Part shown: piece after piece, positions 37,001 through 44,668 of the stretch
Numbering within the stretch: position 1 is the stretch's first letter
How the letters are laid out: each line of letters starts with the position of its first letter
NCBI GenBank assembly: GCA_020721965.1
Contig: DYLS01000033.1
Coordinates: 1 to 44,855, forward strand
Length of the DNA stretch: 44,855 nucleotides
Reading direction: 5' to 3'
From: Blastopirellula marina
GTDB taxonomy: Bacteria > Planctomycetota > Planctomycetia > Pirellulales > Thermoguttaceae
Translations under genes and position numbers: made by a program
Notes under the pieces: generated by a model
Database searches by the model: none
What the model saw: only the letters and a program-made list of their open reading frames with translations
What the model was told of the DNA's origin: nothing

Positions 37001-37343
37001 GCTCCACGTCAGCAGGGGACCGCCGCCGCAGCTCCTCCACGGCGACCGCCCAGGCCAACTTCTCCAGACCAGGCGGCGCACACGGACGGCGACTCTCGTA
37101 CAACAGCTCGGGCAAGGCTCCCACCGTCACCACGCGCGGCGGAATCAAGACCCGCCTTTGCGATTGCAGCCGCTGGGCTAGAAGCTCCAGGAACCTGCGG
37201 CCCGCCCTGGCCGTGGGAAACACCGCAACCCAATCCGAACCATCAGCCGCCTCAGGCGAGGAGGCATCGCCCAGCCGCCCCAGAAACCACTCCACCGCGG
37301 AGACCAGCAGGGGACGATCCCACCCCAGGAACACCCGTTTCAT
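34053..37343 (-). CDS. addB: AddB-like nuclease/inactive helicase subunit
   Basis: The 1096-residue product has a degenerate helicase-like N-terminal two-thirds without Walker A, including VAVFPTARAGRRFLELLAQR and APAVIVTNVNEGLVPSSTGN. A Pro/Ala/Ser-rich linker (about 670-740) precedes a PD-(D/E)XK nuclease. Its catalytic region is IVGRVDRIDYHPDRKTY then AILDYKLGD, and the Q-x-x-x-Y motif is LQLPLYDLL. Directly after that motif a hexapeptide tandem repeat of about seven units is inserted. Known AddB proteins bind a 4Fe-4S cluster with one Cys before and three after the nuclease. Here a Cys lies in YLACPYRYYL but only a C-x-C remains near the end (IRCVCRGEYW), so the cluster may be missing. 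It lies first in an operon with addA. Confidence 0.87.
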   Translation of the reverse strand: MKRVFLGWDRPLLVSAVEWFLGRLGDASSPEAADGSDWVAVFPTARAGRRFLELLAQRLQSQRRVLIPPRVVTVGALPELLYESRRPCAPPGLEKLAWAVAVEELRRRSPADVEQILRRPPASDDLPERLQAAEWFQRLHGELAGAGMTFQDVAREAPRLLPGFPEGPRWQAMAELQRLYWETLDAEGFGDVQMARLSAAREGLCRSDRRIVLVGVADPPRILQTMLLSLGDKVTALIAAPAAEAGRFEECGALRTEAWRELPEPPPPERIAVVDQAIDQAAKLEESLREWSGTFAAGEITLGLADESLAPLFLQILERLGVPARYGPGGLVTDSAPWRLLRDISAYASRGTAEDLAALVRHPWVERFLQPRLGKGVDILSAVDRWVQEHVPLDARAGLEPKSRSSALVRQMHAHLEEILRPLMCRQARPLKDWADGIAAALTTLLEASGEGDRGDEGGDGGTLPLSRADLATIREACEQIAEALHAWQDLLDSMWQRVGMGLAAQDWLPLLENQLRGCRLSPKPFPKAVELVGWLEAPWDDAPAVIVTNVNEGLVPSSTGNDPFLPNRLRKVLELNDDQRRFARDAYGLTLLMKSRTAWRLIAARQSVEGDPLLPSRLLFSRDKQVFLQQVESYFGRPETASARLLPPAAAPLPNREIPPALESVRGSEPPLAPKSPSASQALPPAESLPAKPMPASAPQAAAESERARVAARVAGVAPSAPLPPVFGGGGDQPGGIWLPPRPRDLPPPGEMRVTEFRDYLACPYRYYLRHRLRLEACSDDVEELSALDFGSLAHQVLSDFGRSRWKDSSDAQAIADFLLFRLSRLAKERFGERPKPAVAIQVEQLKHRLLAFADKQAGRAAEGWRILVTEREFSYSVPVEVAQGQPLSIVGRVDRIDYHPDRKTYAILDYKLGDSGTDPGKAHLANLRDGEPRPQHIPASLWEKIVMDSPRPSRWVDLQLPLYDLLVRQSLLGRETLRDRGSLAGQESLLDEDLLAGQEALLDWGSLGPPADGALPDGTLELQLGYFLLPKDLSSTGTKFAEWDRQTLDAAAEAAFEVIRCVCRGEYWPPAVPPPRGFDDFNRIIGERIIGDKV
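34312..34449 (-). repeat. In-frame degenerate tandem repeat, 18-base unit, inside addB
   Basis: About seven imperfect copies with unit CCAGCAGCGATTCCTGCC (plus strand) are translated on the minus strand as hexapeptides RQSLLG, RETLRD, RGSLAG, QESLLD, EDLLAG, QEALLD and WGSLGP. The period is a multiple of three, so the frame is kept. The design resembles the intergenic blocks. Confidence 0.85.
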
Positions 37344-37835
37344 GCCGCCTATCCTTTTGGATCAGATCTCCCGGACCGCGATCCAAGGCAAATGCCCGCG
37401 GCACCCGCCGCCAAAAGGGACCAAGCCGTTGGGCGCAAGCGGGAAGGCCCCGGATAATTCGCAGGACGGCCCAGCCCCGAGCAGGCACCCTCGCGGCGAC
37501 GGACCCGGCCTGCATATCATCACCCCGCGGACCGCCCCAGCGGCCGCCCCCGGCACCGTCCACGCTTTACGCTAACAGACGCAGGCCGCCGTTGGCAAGC
37601 AGCACCGCTGCCATGTTATTACGGGACTTTTGCAAAGTCCTCCATCCCCGTCTGAGAGAGGGCTACAAACTGGAGTGTTGGGCAATTCAGCGAAACAAGG
37701 AAAGCTATTTTCCTGGGAAATAGCCTTCGCCGTACCTTTCTCCAGGGAATGGGCGCTCTCCAGGGAATGGGCGAGCTTGTGACGCCAAATTGCAAAAGTC
37801 CAGTTATCAGCCAAGATTGCCGCATCGATTCGCCG

Positions 37836-37922
37836 CGGGTCAAGCCTCGGGTGAAACCACGCGTGAAGTCACGCGTGAAACTGCGGATGAAGCCACGGGT
37901 GACGCCAGGGGCAAGCCTCGGG
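37836..37922. repeat. Degenerate tandem repeat block, 12-base unit
   Basis: About seven copies share the consensus CGGGTGAAGCCA. Variants include CGGGTGAAACCA, CGCGTGAAGTCA, CGCGTGAAACTG, CGGATGAAGCCA and CGGGTGACGCCA. It sits about 490 bases upstream of addB. Confidence 0.85.
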
Positions 37923-38173
37923 AAAAATAGTGAAATAGTGTCACGCAACGCTGGCCGTAACCTTACTGTGGTCTTTCACAGGGGCTCGCGGCTATGCAAA
38001 ACGGCTCGCCCGCCCCCCCGGAAGCCCGCCCGTCAGCTATATTTTACAAAGCCCCCCGACCGGCCATCCGCTCATGCACCCGGACGCACGACGAGGGGAC
38101 ACGGCGGGCGACCGGAATTTGCCCACGCTGTCGTATCGGATAGGCTGTGGTATTGGACCGCCCCGCAACTCCG

Positions 38174-38222
38174 CCGGTCGCCCAGCCAACCTTTCGCGAA
38201 TCGCCCAGCCAGCCTTTCGTGA
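38174..38222. repeat. Two-copy tandem repeat of about 23 bases
   Basis: Two adjacent copies of TCGCCCAGCC(A)(A/G)CCTTTCG(C/T)GAA differ at very few positions. It precedes the larger 20-base block upstream of galU. Confidence 0.7.
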
Positions 38223-38240
38223 AAGGGACGGAGGCCGGCC

Positions 38241-38433
38241 ATTCCCGGATAGAGCAACGTATTCCAGGAAAAAGCAAGGCATCCCAGGATAAGGTAGGCT
38301 ATTCCAGCATGAGGGAAGGGTATGCGGGATAAGCCACTCCGGGTTAAGGACGGGCATCCCAGGAAGAGCCGCTTTCCCAGGATACGGATGGCTAATCTAG
38401 GATAAGGATGGGCACCTCGGAAAAGGACGAATC
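38241..38433 (+). repeat. Degenerate tandem repeat block, 20-base unit, abutting the galU start codon
   Basis: About ten copies share the consensus ATTCCAGGATAAGGATGGGC. The last degenerate unit, ACCTCGGAAAAGGACGAATC, ends immediately before the ATG at 38434 and provides the AAAAGGA ribosome-binding site. Most units carry an AGGATAAGG core that itself resembles a Shine-Dalgarno sequence. Confidence 0.85.
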
Positions 38434-39330
38434 ATGCCTGAAGCGACGATCGATTTGGCGGTGGTTCCCGTGGCAGGTCGGGGAACGCGATTGCTCCCCT
38501 TGACCAAGAGCCAGCCCAAGGAAATGCTCCCTGTGGGACGCAAGCCCGTGGTCCAATACGTGGTCGAGGAATTGGCCCGTTGCGGCCTGCGGCGATTCCT
38601 CTTCGTCACCGGACCCGGTAAAACGGCGATCGAAAACCATTTCGACATCGACGCCGAATTGGTCGAGAGTCTGCGGGAGTCGGGCAAGGAAGAGCTGCTG
38701 CGGGAGCTGGCGTTCGAGCGGGCGGAGCTGGATTACTTCTACACCCGGCAGCGGCGCCAGCTCGGGTTGGGCCATGCCATCCTCTGCTCCGCGCCCGCGG
38801 TGGGGAATGAACCGTTCGTGGCGGCCCTGGGCGATTCCATCATCGGCATCCACGCGCAGTCACAGATCGTGCGGCGGATGATCGAGGCCTTCCATGCGCG
38901 GCAGGCCGACGCCGTGATTGCCTTTGAGGCCGTGCCCCCCGAGGACGTGGTGCATTACGGGATCGCGCAGCCCGACCGCTCCCCCAGCGGCGACGAGAAC
39001 GTCTTCCGGCTTGCCGGGATCGTCGAAAAGCCCTCGCCTGCCGAGGCCCCCAGCAATCTAGCCGTGGCGGCCCGCTACGTCTTCAGCCCCGTCATTTTCG
39101 ATCATCTCCGCGAGACGGAGCCGGGCAAGGGGGGCGAGATCCAGCTTACGGACGCCATCCAGCGGCTGATCCAAAGCGGCGGCACGGTACTGGGAATGCC
39201 TCTCCCCCCTGCCGAGCGACGCTTCGACATTGGCAACTTCGAGAGCTACTTCAAGGCCTTTTTGGAATTCGCCTTCGCCGATCCGGAATACGGCGGCCAA
39301 CTCCGACGGCTGGCGAAAGGTCTGCTCTGA
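38434..39330 (+). CDS. galU: UTP-glucose-1-phosphate uridylyltransferase (GalU-type)
   Basis: The 298-residue product is a nucleotidyltransferase that makes UDP-glucose or a related UDP-sugar. The nucleotide-binding signature GRGTRLLPLTKSQPKEMLPV (residues 15-34) is that of GalU. QRRQLGLGHAILCSAP, the metal-site region FVAALGDSII and the C-terminal region EIQLTDAIQRLI and FDIGNFESYFKAF also match. The length is normal. The start has an AAAAGGA site within the preceding repeat block. About 240 bases downstream lies a GHMP kinase like plant glucuronokinase, so the substrate could be another sugar-1-phosphate such as glucuronate-1-phosphate. This is inference from neighbourhood only. Confidence 0.92.
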   Translation: MPEATIDLAVVPVAGRGTRLLPLTKSQPKEMLPVGRKPVVQYVVEELARCGLRRFLFVTGPGKTAIENHFDIDAELVESLRESGKEELLRELAFERAELDYFYTRQRRQLGLGHAILCSAPAVGNEPFVAALGDSIIGIHAQSQIVRRMIEAFHARQADAVIAFEAVPPEDVVHYGIAQPDRSPSGDENVFRLAGIVEKPSPAEAPSNLAVAARYVFSPVIFDHLRETEPGKGGEIQLTDAIQRLIQSGGTVLGMPLPPAERRFDIGNFESYFKAFLEFAFADPEYGGQLRRLAKGLL

Positions 39331-39366
39331 GGCCGCGACCGCAACCTTGGCCCACACGCCGCATCA

Positions 39367-39466
39367 CCCAGATACCGTTGCCAATACGATAGCAGATACC
39401 TTCACAGATACCGTCGCACATGCCATCGCACATGCCATCGCCCACACCGTCGCCCACACCGTCGCA
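39367..39466. repeat. Degenerate tandem repeat block, 12-base unit (between galU and the GHMP kinase gene)
   Basis: About eight copies share the consensus CACATACCGTCG. CACATGCCATCG and CCCACACCGTCG each occur twice in perfect tandem, and the left copies are looser (CAGATACCGTTG, CCAATACGATAG). The block starts about 36 bases beyond the galU stop and ends about 107 bases before the kinase start. Confidence 0.85.
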
Positions 39467-39573
39467 AAATCAGCATCGACCCGATGCCCGCAGCCACACC
39501 GGACTGATTCGCCGCCCGAACAGGAGCTAACGATCCGTGTCGTGCTTGGGCCTTTTACTGGGATTGCCGTGCC

Positions 39574-40590
39574 ATGGAATTGATACGACGTTTCGCTTTC
39601 GCACGGGCCGGACTGCTGGGGAATCCTTCGGACGGATACCATGGCAAGACCATCTCGGTAAACATCCGCGACTTTCGGGCAGAGGCCGTGTTATACGAGT
39701 GGGATCGGCTGGAATTGGTCCTCAGCCAGGAAGACCAGAGCAAGTTCCGGTCGATTCGCGAGTTGGCCCGCGACGTGCGCTTGCACGGCTATTACGGCGG
39801 CGTGCGCCTGGTGAAGGCCACCATCAAGAAGTTCGTCGAGTACTGCGACGCACAAAACGTCGAGCTGCACGACCGCAACTTCTCGATCCGCTATCAAAGC
39901 ACGATTCCCCGGCAGGTCGGCCTGGCAGGATCCAGCGCCATCATCACGGCGGTCTTGCGCTGCCTGATGGACTTCTACGGCGTGGAAATCCCCCGGTGTG
40001 TGCAGCCCTCGCTCATCCTCTCCGTGGAGACGGACGAGTTGGGCATCGCCGCGGGGCTTCAGGACCGCGTGATTCAAGTTTACGAGGGCCTGGTTTACAT
40101 GGATTTCGCCCAGGACAGGATGGAAACCATCCAAGCCTTTGCCTGCGGCGTCTATGAACCCCTGCCGCTCGACCTGCTGCCGCCGCTATACCTGGCCTAC
40201 GATCCCAGAATCGCCGAACCCACCGAGGTGATTCACAACGATCTCCGCGGGCGCTACCGGCGGGGTGAGCCGGCCGTGCTTCAGGCCATGCAACGCTTCG
40301 CGGAACTGGCCGAGGCCGGAAGGTCCGCCCTCCTGGCACGCGATGGGGCGGAGTTCTCCCGCCTGATGGACGCCAACTTCGACCTCCGCCGATCCATCCT
40401 CCGCCTTGCTCCCGATCACGTCCAGATGGTCGAGAAGGCCCGCGGCTGCGGCGTCTCCGCAAAATTCGCCGGCTCCGGCGGCGCGATCGTGGGTGTTTGT
40501 CCGGATGAAACCACGTTCGACCGCCTGAAGCAAACCATGAGGGAGATCGGCTGCGTGGTGATTCGTCCTGGCATCCTTCCGGCGCAATGA
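39574..40590 (+). CDS. GHMP kinase resembling plant glucuronokinase
   Basis: The 338-residue product belongs to the GHMP sugar kinases. From memory, it is strikingly like plant glucuronokinase over its length: [30 protein letters not shown], the ATP-binding [13 protein letters not shown] (residues 111-123), [20 protein letters not shown] with the likely catalytic Asp164, and the third motif [13 protein letters not shown] (295-307). It would phosphorylate a sugar at C1, perhaps glucuronate. The GalU-type enzyme upstream could then form the UDP-sugar. Specificity among GHMP kinases cannot be fixed from motifs alone. No clear Shine-Dalgarno precedes the ATG. Confidence 0.85.
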   Translation: MELIRRFAFARAGLLGNPSDGYHGKTISVNIRDFRAEAVLYEWDRLELVLSQEDQSKFRSIRELARDVRLHGYYGGVRLVKATIKKFVEYCDAQNVELHDRNFSIRYQSTIPRQVGLAGSSAIITAVLRCLMDFYGVEIPRCVQPSLILSVETDELGIAAGLQDRVIQVYEGLVYMDFAQDRMETIQAFACGVYEPLPLDLLPPLYLAYDPRIAEPTEVIHNDLRGRYRRGEPAVLQAMQRFAELAEAGRSALLARDGAEFSRLMDANFDLRRSILRLAPDHVQMVEKARGCGVSAKFAGSGGAIVGVCPDETTFDRLKQTMREIGCVVIRPGILPAQ

Positions 40591-40599
40591 AAAAAGCCG

Positions 40600-40657
40600 C
40601 GAAGCCGCCGTAGCGGGCGATGCAGAGGAGCCGAGTCAAATCGACACGGCGGCTTCG
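40600..40657 (-). terminator. Inverted repeat with T-tract, candidate terminator
   Basis: A perfect 12-base inverted repeat (CGAAGCCGCCGT at 40600-40611 and its complement at 40646-40657) encloses 34 bases. Read on the minus strand it is followed by CGGCTTTTTTC. It lies 160 bases beyond the stop of the lipoprotein gene at 40820 and just past the stop of the GHMP kinase gene. The long loop lowers confidence. Confidence 0.5.
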
Positions 40658-40697
40658 ACGGCGCGGGATACGGCCTCCAACCTTCGTCTTCCAAAGC

Positions 40698-40724
40698 TCC
40701 ACGAAGGACACGAAGTTCACGAAG
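40698..40724. repeat. ACGAAG-type tandem motif, copy 2
   Basis: Three 9-base steps are built on ACGAAG (CCACGAAGGACACGAAG, then TTCACGAAG). It is nearly identical to the element at 30378-30404 and lies in the convergent spacer between the kinase and the lipoprotein. Confidence 0.75.
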
Positions 40725-40819
40725 CTTTTTCTTGGTGCCCCTTCGCGCCCTTAGTGGTTCATCTTACCAAGCGTGCCATCACGAGTTGATATATCCAATC
40801 CTTGGTCGCTTTCTCGGCT

Positions 40820-41293
40820 TTATGGCGAAGTCAGCTCGAAATCGTAGATCGTTCGATCCGCGGTGACCTCGACCGTCAACTGGGAATCCTTGTTGTACCG
40901 GGCGGGGACCAGCTCTTGGGGCCGCTCCGGCGGGGCGTCCTCCCCCCCTTCTTCCGCCGAGCCTTCTTCCTCGCCGAAGCCGACGTTCAGCCCCGGTATT
41001 CGCGTAGCCGTGCTGATCCGCACCATCTTATTCCCGGTGGTGACGCCCTTTTTTCGTGAATCGACCTGAAGCCGGTACCTCCCCGAGGCGTCGGTCAAGC
41101 CCACGCACACGGTTCCATCGTCGGGGTTCTCGAACATCACCACCGCGTTGGGAAGAGGTTGCCCGTTGAGCGTGACGGTTCCGCCACCCGCCACCAGATC
41201 GAGCTTCGAATAGTCCGCAGACGGAGTCCAGGTGCATCCCAGAAAGATGCATACCGGACCGAGCAAAGCGAAGCGAAAGATTGCCAACTTCAT
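40820..41293 (-). CDS. Small lipoprotein with carboxypeptidase-regulatory-like domain
   Basis: The product has 157 residues. A signal sequence ends at Gly-Cys (Cys20, LLGPVCIFLGC). The body is an immunoglobulin-like beta domain of the carboxypeptidase-regulatory type: GGGTVTLNGQPLPNAVVMFE, then GLTDASGRYRLQV. An acidic loop (GEEEGSAEEGGEDAPPE) precedes a final strand. Such genes commonly follow DUF1559 genes in planctomycetes, as here, 106 bases downstream of one. GAGAGGA precedes the ATG at good spacing. It probably acts at the outer cell surface, function unknown. Confidence 0.85.
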   Translation of the reverse strand: MKLAIFRFALLGPVCIFLGCTWTPSADYSKLDLVAGGGTVTLNGQPLPNAVVMFENPDDGTVCVGLTDASGRYRLQVDSRKKGVTTGNKMVRISTATRIPGLNVGFGEEEGSAEEGGEDAPPERPQELVPARYNKDSQLTVEVTADRTIYDFELTSP

Positions 41294-41399
41294 TCCATTT
41301 CCTCTCGAAACAACCCATGATCTATATCCGTTACAAGCACCGCCGCCCCAGCATCTCCTCCGTCCCTCCCGAACCAGGGATGCGTGCCTTCAGAAAAAA

Positions 41400-42368
41400 T
41401 CAGAAAGAACCTGGGACCTCTTGCCCGTTACGCGAGCCGATGCCCTGATACACGCTAAGATCGATCGTCTCGCTGAGAAACCGTACGGAGCCATCGCAAA
41501 AGCCGATGTTCGCCCCGCCCGGGTGATAGCTGCCACAAGCAAGCTCCATCAATCGGCCGTGCGTCGTGGGGTCGCGCCAGGCGTTGAGCTTCGGATAGGT
41601 GGAGCACAAGGCCTCGGAATACTCGGTACCGCCTCTGTTGCCTTGCCTCCATCCCCCGGTCTGCGGCAGGCCAATCTGCCAGTAGTCCATCCCTTGACGA
41701 TCTTTGACAAATTCAGGATCGGTATGCATCTCGCCGAACATGGCGGTGTTGCTGGTGCCGTCCTTGATATCGATGAATCGAACGTGGCTGTTGCCGAAGA
41801 AGACTCCATCCAGCGGGTACTGCTCGAGCGCCACCCTTGGATGACCCGGTGGGACCGTGCTCAGATCGTCCGACGACGCCTGCGACGACGCCACGCCGGT
41901 GTAACTGGTGGGCACGCGGCCCGTGATCCGGTTGTAGTCGAACCGTTCCTCGATCGGCAGGCTCGGGCAGCGAAACGCCGGAATGATGGTTCGACAGGCC
42001 TCGGTGTTGGCCGACCCGGAGTCCCAATTTCCCGGCCCCGACTCGGTGAAAATCAACGTATCGTACAGGTTCTTCTGTTCGATGTACGGCAACAGCATGG
42101 CATGCCACGACTGTTCCAATTCGCTAAAGCCGAACGGCAACACGTCGTGCGTGTCGTGATAGTTGTGCATCCCCAAGGCTAACTGCTTGAGATTGTTGGT
42201 GCACTGGGAACGCCTGGCGGCCTCTCGGGCGGCCTGCACCGCCGGCAACAGCAGCGCGATCAAGATGCCGATAATCGCGATCACAACCAATAGCTCGACA
42301 AGCGTGAAGCCAAACCGGGCAGCAGCTCGACCTCCAAAAATAACTCGCCTTCGTAAATCGAACTCCAC
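41400..42368 (-). CDS. DUF1559 protein with type IV pilin-like N-terminus (copy A)
   Basis: From a GTG at 42368, preceded by GGGAGGAG with eight bases of spacing, the product has about 322 residues. An ATG six codons upstream overlaps that site and is less likely. A short basic leader ends in the prepilin cleavage and methylation motif GFTLVELLVVIAIIGIL, followed by ALLLPAVQAAREAARRSQC. The globular part ends with the family C-terminal signature YHPGGANIGFCDGSVRF. DUF1559 proteins are a large, planctomycete-specific pseudopilin-like family of unknown role, likely exported and surface-anchored. It probably forms a unit with the lipoprotein gene downstream. Confidence 0.92.
   Translation of the reverse strand: MEFDLRRRVIFGGRAAARFGFTLVELLVVIAIIGILIALLLPAVQAAREAARRSQCTNNLKQLALGMHNYHDTHDVLPFGFSELEQSWHAMLLPYIEQKNLYDTLIFTESGPGNWDSGSANTEACRTIIPAFRCPSLPIEERFDYNRITGRVPTSYTGVASSQASSDDLSTVPPGHPRVALEQYPLDGVFFGNSHVRFIDIKDGTSNTAMFGEMHTDPEFVKDRQGMDYWQIGLPQTGGWRQGNRGGTEYSEALCSTYPKLNAWRDPTTHGRLMELACGSYHPGGANIGFCDGSVRFLSETIDLSVYQGIGSRNGQEVPGSF
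42187..42306 (-). repeat. Conserved 120-base pilin-like segment, copy A
   Basis: It encodes the prepilin helix and the following QAAREAARRSQCTNNLKQ. It differs from the matching segment at 43884-44003 by roughly ten substitutions, all apparently synonymous, while the rest of the two genes is far more diverged. Confidence 0.85.
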
Positions 42369-42580
42369 GTTCAAATCTCCTCCCATTGGCACAACACACC
42401 CTAAGCCAAAAAGCACAATCCAGCAGCCACGATACCCCATCCGCCAGATGCAGCAAACTATAACGCCATGCATCCGGCCATGACACGAACCCGTTGGGCG
42501 CCCAAGTGGAAACGAGTCGGGCGCCCACACGGGATTGCCTTTCCGAACTGTAATCCGGACGAAGCTCGCAAAAACCGGTC

Positions 42581-42757
42581 CTAGCGCCGCGGGAAGCTCC
42601 TCCCCTGCGACTCCTCAGCGCTGGCCACCGCCTGGTCTTCCGCCTGGATCGCCGCCTGGACCTCCGGCGTCAGGGCTGGCGGAGATGGTGCCCGCTCACA
42701 ACCCAGCGACACGATCCCAAGAACCACCGTCGCCAAGACAACACACACGGACCGCAT
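42581..42757 (-). CDS. Very small lipoprotein
   Basis: The predicted product has 58 residues from the ATG at 42757, which is preceded by GGAGG with eight bases of spacing. The signal sequence MRSVCVVLATVVLGIVSLGC ends in a lipobox-like L-G-C, and a short hydrophilic tail follows (residues 21-58, Ala/Glu/Gln-rich). I do not recognise the family. Small lipoproteins of this kind often accompany DUF1559 genes in planctomycetes. It lies between two of them on the same strand. Confidence 0.75.
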   Translation of the reverse strand: MRSVCVVLATVVLGIVSLGCERAPSPPALTPEVQAAIQAEDQAVASAEESQGRSFPRR

Positions 42758-42783
42758 GGCACATACCTCCTGTGCAATTCTCC

Positions 42784-42927
42784 CACGACACCACAACATC
42801 ACGCCTGAACCATCCCACGGGCCAACGCTTCACGCCGGACCGCAGGAAACATCCAAACAAAACGCCCGAACCACGCATCCGAACAACACATCCACACAAA
42901 ACATCGGCCCAGAACTTCCGCACAGAA
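42784..42927. repeat. Degenerate tandem repeat block, unit about 13 bases (5' of the tiny lipoprotein)
   Basis: About eight to ten loose copies share the consensus AACATCCGAACAA. Variants include AAACATCCAAACAA, AACGCCCGAACCA, CGCATCCGAACAA, CACATCCACACAA and AACATCGGCCCAG. The left end is poorly defined. It begins about 27 bases upstream of the lipoprotein start codon. Confidence 0.7.
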
Positions 42928-43036
42928 CCGGGATCGCCCGCGGCGCTTGGGTAGGTGTAGCGACCTTGGCGGGATGTCGGGCGACGCACCGCGGGCAATC
43001 CATCGGCCTGGCGTGAAGAGGACACACTTGGCTCGC

Positions 43037-44056
<1,020 letters not shown>

Positions 44057-44335
44057 CTGGACAACCTCCGCGTTTCTTTGCGACGCCGCGAAACTCACTG
44101 GGGCACCGGACCGACGCCGCCTTATCCGGCGACCAATTTCTATGCTTGACTTTCCGTCCCTCCGCCCTTTGTTCCTACTCATCTTAGAAACCGATTGTTA
44201 GGATATTGTGAGGAAACGGTTAGAAATCCGTTAAAGATTGACCACAGTTCAGCACACCAGGCCACGATTGTTACCAATCGCCGGGCTTCGCGGCCTATCC
44301 GAATCCAAACCGGGAAACGGAATCCGGGGGTCGTC

Positions 44336-44668
44336 TCAAATCGTAACCTCTGAACTTGACAGTTGTTGCGTCGAGTCTGCGTGGGGCGTGTGCAAGAGTT
44401 GCCACCGGTCGGTCGTGGGCAGTCGGAGACCGAGCAGCTCGTATGGGTAGCACCCCGGACGCTTGCCGCTCTGGAACGGCCGACCGTTCCAATACAGCCG
44501 TTCGAGGTCCAGCATCGGTTGAGTCACCGCTCGATGCCGCCCCTGGTGCATCCACAACACGCTGTTTGCCGCTGTTTCTGAAAATCGACCAGACCTCGCT
44601 GGAGGCCGCGACCGCCATCGACGAGCGATTGCTCCAACAGGTCGCATCCCTGCAACGCCTCGCTCCAC
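44336..44668 (-). pseudogene. Decayed transposase C-terminal fragment
   Basis: The minus-strand frame ends with NSVLWMHQGRHRAVTQPMLD, LERLYWNGRPFQSGKRPG and YPYELLGLRLPTTDRWQLL. From memory this matches the C-terminus of a bacterial transposase family, whose members read like NSVLRMHQ, then LDLKRLYWNCR and SPY-LLGL. The rest of the transposase is missing or in other frames, and no terminal inverted repeat is visible. The family is not assigned to a named insertion sequence. It is probably a remnant. Confidence 0.4.

Larger units (their letters stand above)
37344..38433. other. Large divergent intergenic region between addB and galU
   Basis: This 1.09 kb spacer carries a hairpin at 37704-37724 (GCTATTTTCC, T, GGGAAATAGC), a two-copy GGGAATGGGCG repeat at 37740-37775, the 12-base block at 37836-37922, a two-copy 23-base repeat at 38174-38222 and the 20-base block at 38241-38433. 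The apparent Arg/Thr/Phe-rich open frame across 37619-37948 is only the repeats read in frame. I see no gene. Confidence 0.5.

Noticed and set aside
37619-37948. Minus-strand frame rich in Arg, Thr and Phe
   Set aside because: It is the 12-base and two-copy repeats read in frame, with no ribosome-binding site or domain.
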